Origin: Desulfobulbaceae bacterium | Lineage (GTDB): Bacteria; Desulfobacterota; Desulfobulbia; Desulfobulbales; Desulfocapsaceae | Assembly: GCA_030599175.1 (NCBI GenBank) | Contig: JAUVON010000054.1 | Location: 1 to 11,411, forward strand | DNA length: 11,411 nucleotides | Reading direction: 5' to 3' | Shown: positions 7,818-11,411 of the stretch, in pieces | How positions within the stretch are numbered: the first letter of the stretch is position 1 | Layout of the letters: each line of letters begins with the position of its first letter | The notes under the pieces: model-generated | Databases searched by the model: none | What the model was told of the DNA's origin: nothing | Seen by the model: only the letters and a program-made list of their open reading frames with translations | Made by a program: the position numbers and the translations under genes

Positions 7818-7862
7818 TCTGTCTCCGTTGCTGTGAAGTGAACTGGCCTGATAAAAAGATGG
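7818..7862 (+). pseudogene. Degenerate partial copy of the downstream pseudouridine synthase gene
   Basis: These 45 bases match 8982-9026, inside the pseudouridine synthase/methyltransferase gene, at 40 of 45 positions without gaps. The same frame reads CLRCCEVNWPDKKM against CLHCCEVNWPDIKM (residues 163-176 of the intact protein). The match stops sharply on both sides, and the frame closes at a TGA at 7910-7912. It is best read as the remnant of a duplicated or decayed pseudouridine synthase gene. The fragment lies directly before the accessory two-gene module, so the two copies flank that module as imperfect direct repeats. Confidence 0.75.
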
Positions 7863-8023
7863 TGAGTAACTATTCAGGTGGTCATTATTGTAGCTTTGCG
7901 ATAGGAGACTGATTTTTTTTAGTGCTTTACTTTATAAAAGCTGGAAAATATGTTGTGTATGGTGTTGTGCGTGTGTATGTTGTGCTGTATGAACAGATTA
8001 ACCTGGTTTGAGAGGGTATGCAT
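7863..8023. other. G/T-rich leader with direct repeats before the RHH gene
   Basis: This gene-free stretch holds a run of eight T (7913-7920) and then, from about 7949 to 7990, a tract almost lacking C on the + strand. TATGTTGTG occurs twice (7949-7957 and 7976-7984), with related TGTTGTG and TGCTGTATG words around it. Spaced direct repeats ahead of a ribbon-helix-helix gene are where such proteins commonly bind to repress their own operon. A weak promoter reading exists (TTTACT at 7926-7931, 17 bases, TATGTT at 7949-7954). No convincing terminator hairpin precedes the T-run. Confidence 0.4.
8011..8016 (+). promoter_or_regulatory. Ribosome binding site favouring the second ATG of the RHH gene
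   Basis: AGAGGG is seven bases from the ATG at 8024 but only one base from the in-frame ATG at 8018, so 8024 is the more likely start. Confidence 0.65.
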
Positions 8024-8299
8024 ATGCGAGCCGCTGAAAATTTAGTGAGAAAGCAATATTTGATTTCTCCAAAGCAAATCAAAAAACTTGAACTACTAGC
8101 TAAAAATCAAAAAAAATCTGCTGCTGAAGTGGTACGAAATGCTATTGATGCTTTTAACCCTGATATACCAACAGATATGCAAGAGTCTGAATTGTTTAAT
8201 CTTGTTTCAACAAGGCTTCAAGAAGCTATAGCTGATACACGGAAAACAAGAAAATGGTTGAATAAAACCCTCCGAGAGCTGGGTGTGGAGGGGAGGTGA
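8024..8299 (+). CDS. Small ribbon-helix-helix (CopG/Arc-like) DNA-binding protein
   Basis: This 91-residue protein has an N-terminal ribbon-helix-helix pattern: a short strand (RKQYLIS), helix A (PKQIKKLELLAKNQ), a turn (KKSAAE) and helix B (AEVVRNAIDAF). Such proteins dimerise and insert the strand pair into the DNA major groove; many are antitoxins or autorepressors. After about residue 45 comes an acidic linker and a C-terminal helix ending in RKTRKWLNKTLRELG, which could bind a partner. Codon choice is A-rich and the GC content is visibly lower than in the flanking genes, suggesting separate origin. The stop overlaps the start of the next gene by one base, so the two are co-translated. 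No toxin-like enzyme is seen nearby, so a classical toxin-antitoxin role is unproven. It could also be a phage- or plasmid-derived regulator. Confidence 0.75.
   Translation: MRAAENLVRKQYLISPKQIKKLELLAKNQKKSAAEVVRNAIDAFNPDIPTDMQESELFNLVSTRLQEAIADTRKTRKWLNKTLRELGVEGR
8287..8296 (+). promoter_or_regulatory. Purine-rich ribosome binding site for the coiled-coil gene
   Basis: The all-purine stretch GGAGGGGAGG lies inside the last codons of the RHH gene. GGAGG at 8287-8291 is seven bases from the ATG at 8299, which favours that ATG over the in-frame GTG at 8296. Confidence 0.7.
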
Positions 8300-8481
8300 T
8301 GGCAGGCTGGAAACAATTACTGATAGATGTTTTAAAGCTGACCGATGAGACTAAAAGATTAAATTCAGATATTGGACGCCTGCAATCTCATGTTGTTGAC
8401 GTTGACAAAAGAGTGGTGCGGCTGGAAACATTGGTTGAAGTCGCAAAGTACCAAACTCGATTGACAGACGAATCAGAATAA
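8299..8481 (+). CDS. Small coiled-coil protein, partner of the RHH protein
   Basis: This 60-residue protein (MAGWKQLLIDVLKL...) has no known domain that I recognise beyond a coiled coil. From about residue 15 to 47 hydrophobic residues recur at heptad spacing (leucine, isoleucine and valine in TKRLNSDIGRLQSHVVDVD and KRVVRLETLVEVA), predicting a single long helix that would oligomerise. No membrane segment, signal peptide or catalytic motif is seen. The gene begins within the RHH stop codon (TGATG), a sign of tight co-expression. I recall similar short 'RLETLVE'-type coiled-coil proteins paired with RHH genes in other proteobacteria, mostly annotated hypothetical, but cannot confirm this here. 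It may bind the C-terminal helix of the RHH protein and modulate its DNA binding. Its function is unknown. Confidence 0.7.
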   Translation: MAGWKQLLIDVLKLTDETKRLNSDIGRLQSHVVDVDKRVVRLETLVEVAKYQTRLTDESE

Positions 8482-8497
8482 CGGAAATAAAAATACG

Positions 8498-10042
8498 GTG
8501 AATCACCCCATATTATATGAGGATGATGACTGGCTGATTGTTGATAAACCAATTGGTCTTGCCACCCATGGAACAGGCCCCGGAGATACTGGTCTGGTAG
8601 AGTGGTTTGCTCTACACCAGGGACGCAATCTCCATGTCTGCTCTCGTCTGGATAAGGGTACCAGTGGTATTTTGCTCTTTGCCAAACATGCAGGGGCCAG
8701 TGGCAGGGCCCAGGTTATTCATGAGCAGCAGGAAGCCCGGAAGAGATATCGCTTTATAAGCAACAGGCGCCATAAGGGCAAAGAGAGCTGGCGGGTAGAG
8801 GTACCTCTTGGCGGCAGGGAATGTTCCACACTTTTCCGTCTGGTTGAGGAGGGGCATGGTTCTTTCTGCTATGAGGCCACGATTAACCGGGGGCGCACCC
8901 ATCAGATCCGTCAACATGCAACCTTTGCAGGTATCCCTATTCTTGGTGATAACCGGTACGGTGGACAGAAATTTCTCCGCCTCTGCCTTCATTGCTGTGA
9001 GGTGAACTGGCCTGATATAAAGATGGCGGTGGCAGTGAAGCAGCCTGATTCTTTTTCCTTGCTGCTTGCAGGGCAGCAAGGTCTTGTGCTGGAAGGAGCA
9101 GTGGCCTGGGAGCGCCGTATGGGTTGGCCTGGTCTGGTAAGCAACAGCTATCGCCTTATTCATCGCGGTGAGGTTTCTCAGTCAGTGAGCATTGATCTGT
9201 ATAACTTTTACCTCTCCATCACCGCATTTAACAGAGAAAAAGATTCCCTTCATCTCAAAAAAGAGCTGCAACCCCTGCTGGATTATCTGGCCACCAAGGT
9301 GATCTGGCAAGGCGGTATGCTGCGTTACCATGTCCGAAACCCCCATCAGAAGAAACTGGTTCATGACAGTCTGGCCTGGGGAGATCTGCCGAGTAGCCGG
9401 ATTATGGTCTGGGAGCATGACCTCACCTTTGGCATTAATCTTAACGATGCACAGCATCCGGGACTTTTTCTTGATCAGCGGGATTCCCGCAGACGTATCC
9501 ACCAGGTGGCAAAGGGTCGGCGGGTGGCAAACCTTTTTGCATTTACCTGCTCTTTTTCAGCAGCGGCTGTGGTCGGTGGTGCAGAGGTGGTTTTTTCCGT
9601 CGATCTTGCAGGTTCCAGTCTGGCAAGGGGTAAGGATAACTTTACCCTCAATGACCTTGATAAGAATGGGCGCGGCAAGTTTATCAGGGAAGATGTGATG
9701 AAATGGCTGGCCCGGCAGGAACGCAAACGAGCAGCGGATCCTGATTCGTTCAGCTACTGGGATCTTATCATCTGTGATCCCCCGGTTTTTGCATCAGGAG
9801 GCAAGGGGCATGGGTTTCATGTGGAAAAACAGTGGCCGGAACTGGCACGTCAGATCCGCCTTCTTCTCTCCGATAAGGGTATTGCACTCTTTGCCAATAA
9901 CCACCGCAGCGGCAGTGAATCTTTTTACCGCGAAGAATTGCAGAAACATTTTCAGAATGTAACTTCTTTAGCTCCTCCTCTTGATTTTTCAATTATGCCC
10001 GGTAAGCCGGATCATGTTCGCATCTACTGGTGTGAGGTGTAG
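8498..10042 (+). CDS. Fused RluA-type pseudouridine synthase and RlmI-like SAM methyltransferase
   Basis: The 514-residue protein joins two RNA-modifying enzymes. Residues ~1-190 form a pseudouridine synthase: DDDWLIVDKPIGLATH (9-24), SRLDKGTSGILLFAK (49-63) with catalytic D52, and GRTHQIRQH (132-140). Residues ~225-514 resemble the methyltransferase half of RlmI-type 23S rRNA cytosine methyltransferases: FLDQRDSRRRIHQVAKGRRV (324-343), SAM motif I NLFAFTCSFS (345-354), an acidic strand end at VDL (368-370) and the DPPVF loop (427-431). RlmI has an N-terminal PUA RNA-binding domain; here the pseudouridine synthase takes its place and may deliver the RNA. The target is probably rRNA, but the position is unknown. 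The start is GTG at 8498 with only a weak upstream GGA; an exact start is therefore less sure. A small degenerate copy of its residues 163-176 lies at 7818-7862. Confidence 0.88.
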   Translation: MNHPILYEDDDWLIVDKPIGLATHGTGPGDTGLVEWFALHQGRNLHVCSRLDKGTSGILLFAKHAGASGRAQVIHEQQEARKRYRFISNRRHKGKESWRVEVPLGGRECSTLFRLVEEGHGSFCYEATINRGRTHQIRQHATFAGIPILGDNRYGGQKFLRLCLHCCEVNWPDIKMAVAVKQPDSFSLLLAGQQGLVLEGAVAWERRMGWPGLVSNSYRLIHRGEVSQSVSIDLYNFYLSITAFNREKDSLHLKKELQPLLDYLATKVIWQGGMLRYHVRNPHQKKLVHDSLAWGDLPSSRIMVWEHDLTFGINLNDAQHPGLFLDQRDSRRRIHQVAKGRRVANLFAFTCSFSAAAVVGGAEVVFSVDLAGSSLARGKDNFTLNDLDKNGRGKFIREDVMKWLARQERKRAADPDSFSYWDLIICDPPVFASGGKGHGFHVEKQWPELARQIRLLLSDKGIALFANNHRSGSESFYREELQKHFQNVTSLAPPLDFSIMPGKPDHVRIYWCEV

Positions 10043-10140
10043 TTCTTTTTGCTTGCCTGGTCGCAGGTTGTATTGTATTCCTTGCTGGCGGATGAGAAAC
10101 TGCCAATGGATGGCGTTGGCAAATGACCATGAGAATGTGA
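10043..10140. other. Gap with a small hairpin before the transporter gene
   Basis: TGCCAA (10101-10106) and TTGGCA (10116-10121) form a six-base inverted repeat around a nine-base spacer, 20 bases before the transporter start. It could be an operator or a leader hairpin that limits access to the weak ribosome site. No clear terminator for the upstream gene is visible: a CCTG-GTCG-CAGG hairpin (near 10055-10066) is short and lacks a T-run. Confidence 0.3.
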
Positions 10141-10998
10141 ATGAAATATTATTTCTATGCTATGGGAGCAATCCTCTGCTGGGCAAGTCTTCCGGTAGCT
10201 ACCGGTTCCGGGCTCAGTGAATTAACGACGGAAGAGCTGATGTTCTATAGCTTTATCAGCGCGGCGCTTTTTCTCTATCTGCAGGATGTAGTAAAAAATA
10301 AAAGCGCGAGAGTAGAATTTCCCGGATGGAAAATATCATTGATGGGTGTCTGGGGAATCTTCCTCTATCATTATATTTATTATATCGCCCTCGATAATGC
10401 ACCACTCGCAGAGGGGGCAATTCTTGCCACTACCTGGTCGTTCTGGATTGTTGTCTTCTCTTCTCTTTTTGTTTTTAAACGACTGAAGTTCTCAATCTTT
10501 TTAACTGCTCTGCTTGGATTATTCGGGGCGGCGCTTGTTATTGCTGCAGGAAAAGATCTGTCATTCGATCTGGGCTATATGAAGGGCTATTTACTGGCTC
10601 TCTTATGTGGTCTGATCTGGTCGAGTTTTTCCGTTGGGCTCTCCCGGATCAGGCTGAAAGAAGAACCGATGACGGCATTCACTCTGTATGCTGCAGGGTT
10701 GTCTGCCGGTCTTTTTCTCGTTACAATGCCCCATGAGATTCCCTCTGTCACTGCGTTGCTTTCTGCGCTCTATCTGGGCTGTGTCCCTCTCGGGCTCTCT
10801 TTTTTTCTCTGGAATCGTGCCATGAGTGGCGGGAATCTCGTTATAATCGGTTTTCTCAGCTATCTTACCCCCCCGCTTGCTGTACTGCTTGTGGCGATCA
10901 TACATAAAGAACCCGTTTCAGGGCAGGTTATCCTTGGTATGTTTGTCATTCTGGCTGCTGCTCTGGTTGGTAGAGCCTTTTTGAAACAGGAAGAGTAA
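10141..10998 (+). CDS. EamA-family (DMT) membrane transporter
   Basis: This 285-residue protein is almost entirely hydrophobic, with about ten predicted membrane helices in two repeated halves (roughly residues 3-125 and 146-281), the layout of EamA/drug-metabolite transporters. Useful landmarks are the first helix (FYAMGAILCWASLPVATG), the 'APLAEGAILATTWSFWIVVFS' region closing half one, and 'LSYLTPPLAVLLVAII' in half two, a position where family members have a conserved proline-rich helix. Family members usually export amino acids or metabolites across the inner membrane, but specificity cannot be read from the sequence. The ATG at 10141 has no good Shine-Dalgarno sequence, so expression may be low or the start uncertain. 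It is convergent with the MerR gene, with only 32 bases between them and no obvious shared terminator. Confidence 0.88.
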   Translation: MKYYFYAMGAILCWASLPVATGSGLSELTTEELMFYSFISAALFLYLQDVVKNKSARVEFPGWKISLMGVWGIFLYHYIYYIALDNAPLAEGAILATTWSFWIVVFSSLFVFKRLKFSIFLTALLGLFGAALVIAAGKDLSFDLGYMKGYLLALLCGLIWSSFSVGLSRIRLKEEPMTAFTLYAAGLSAGLFLVTMPHEIPSVTALLSALYLGCVPLGLSFFLWNRAMSGGNLVIIGFLSYLTPPLAVLLVAIIHKEPVSGQVILGMFVILAAALVGRAFLKQEE

Positions 10999-11030
10999 TG
11001 ACTCAGACGACATCTATTACAACTGGTTTG

Positions 11031-11411
11031 TCAATCGGCTGCACCGTTGCCTGAAAGATAGTCTGTGATGCGCTTGCGGTATTCAACGATATCTTTACGG
11101 AGTGAGGAAAAATCCGCCATTTTCTCATCGACCTTGGAGATATGGCTGTCAAGAATTTCAATGAGTTTTGGGGTGATAGTGGCGAAGTTTTTCTTGTTGA
11201 TATCAAATATATCAGAGAGTTTTTCCATCTCTTTCAGGGGAATCCCCAGGTTTTTCAGTTTCAGAATGAATTTCAGGCGCATGATATCGTCTTTATTGTA
11301 ACTTCTGGTACCACCGCCTGGACGTTCAGTTTTGCCCATAAGGCCTATTTCTTCATAATATCGGATTGTGCGGGTTGTTATCCCCAGGCTTTTAGCCAGT
11401 GCCCCTATCTG
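11031..11411 (-). CDS. MerR-family transcriptional regulator (5' end outside window)
   Basis: The minus strand is open from the right edge to a TGA at 11031-11033, giving 126 visible residues; the first few lie beyond the edge. The start of the visible part, QIGALAKSLGITTRTIRYYE, is the classic MerR helix-turn-helix, followed by EEIGLMGKTERPGGGTRSYN, the wing that contacts DNA. The rest holds the second helix pair (IMRLKFILKLKNLGIPLKEMEKL) and a long dimerisation helix (LIEILDSHISKVDEKMADFSSLRKDIVEYRKRI). No metal-binding cysteines are present in the visible C-terminal part, so it is not a MerR/CueR-type metal sensor. An internal ATG at 11339 would lose the DNA-binding helices and is not the start. 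It may regulate a divergent gene outside the window, or the fatty-acid genes; the target is unknown. Confidence 0.9.
   Translation of the reverse strand, partial: QIGALAKSLGITTRTIRYYEEIGLMGKTERPGGGTRSYNKDDIMRLKFILKLKNLGIPLKEMEKLSDIFDINKKNFATITPKLIEILDSHISKVDEKMADFSSLRKDIVEYRKRITDYLSGNGAAD

Noticed and set aside
7913..7920. Run of eight T as a terminator for the ligase
   Set aside because: I could not find a GC-rich stem of useful length immediately before it.
8024..8481. Confident call as a classical toxin-antitoxin system
   Set aside because: No toxin fold (PIN, RelE/ParE, MazF or Fic motifs) is visible in the partner; it is kept as a hypothesis only.
8612..9163. Minus-strand open frame within the pseudouridine synthase region
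   Set aside because: The opposite strand carries clear catalytic motifs over the same bases, and this frame shows none.

Overview
The window looks like part of the chromosome of a Gram-negative, probably anaerobic bacterium that degrades fatty acids. A Desulfobacterota (sulfate- or sulfur-metabolising) lineage is my best guess. It rests on the mix of a FadN/FadA/FadE-type beta-oxidation set, a cysteine-rich ferredoxin-like protein and the overall gene style, not on a marker gene. Taxonomy is an inference with modest confidence.

Region 1 (1-6003, + strand) is a beta-oxidation operon. It opens with the last codons of what looks like a FadN-type 3-hydroxyacyl-CoA dehydrogenase/enoyl-CoA hydratase. 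A 197-base gap follows, holding a nested inverted-repeat element. Next come a degradative thiolase (fadA-like), a long two-part acyl-CoA dehydrogenase (fadE-like), a metallo-beta-lactamase-fold hydrolase, a DUF4442 hotdog-fold protein and a 4Fe-4S protein with a winged-helix-like N-terminus. The order fadN-fadA-fadE matches the Bacillus fadNAE operon. The last three genes are tightly coupled additions that suggest CoA-thioester hydrolysis and electron transfer or redox sensing.

Region 2 (6004-7769) is a fatty-acyl-CoA ligase gene with its own apparent promoter. A perfect 14-base palindrome in the leader resembles a TetR-family operator. The ligase would activate free fatty acids for the enzymes of region 1.

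Region 3 (7770-8481) breaks this pattern. It has a 45-base degenerate copy of an internal piece of the downstream pseudouridine synthase gene, a G/T-rich leader with direct repeats, and an A-rich two-gene module. The module pairs a ribbon-helix-helix protein with a 60-residue coiled-coil protein and is translationally coupled. It looks like accessory DNA and is the best candidate for an undescribed small system.

Region 4 (8498-11411) holds a fused RluA-type pseudouridine synthase/RlmI-like methyltransferase, an EamA-family membrane transporter, and, on the opposite strand, a MerR-family regulator that runs off the right edge. No tRNA, rRNA, CRISPR array or intact insertion sequence was seen.
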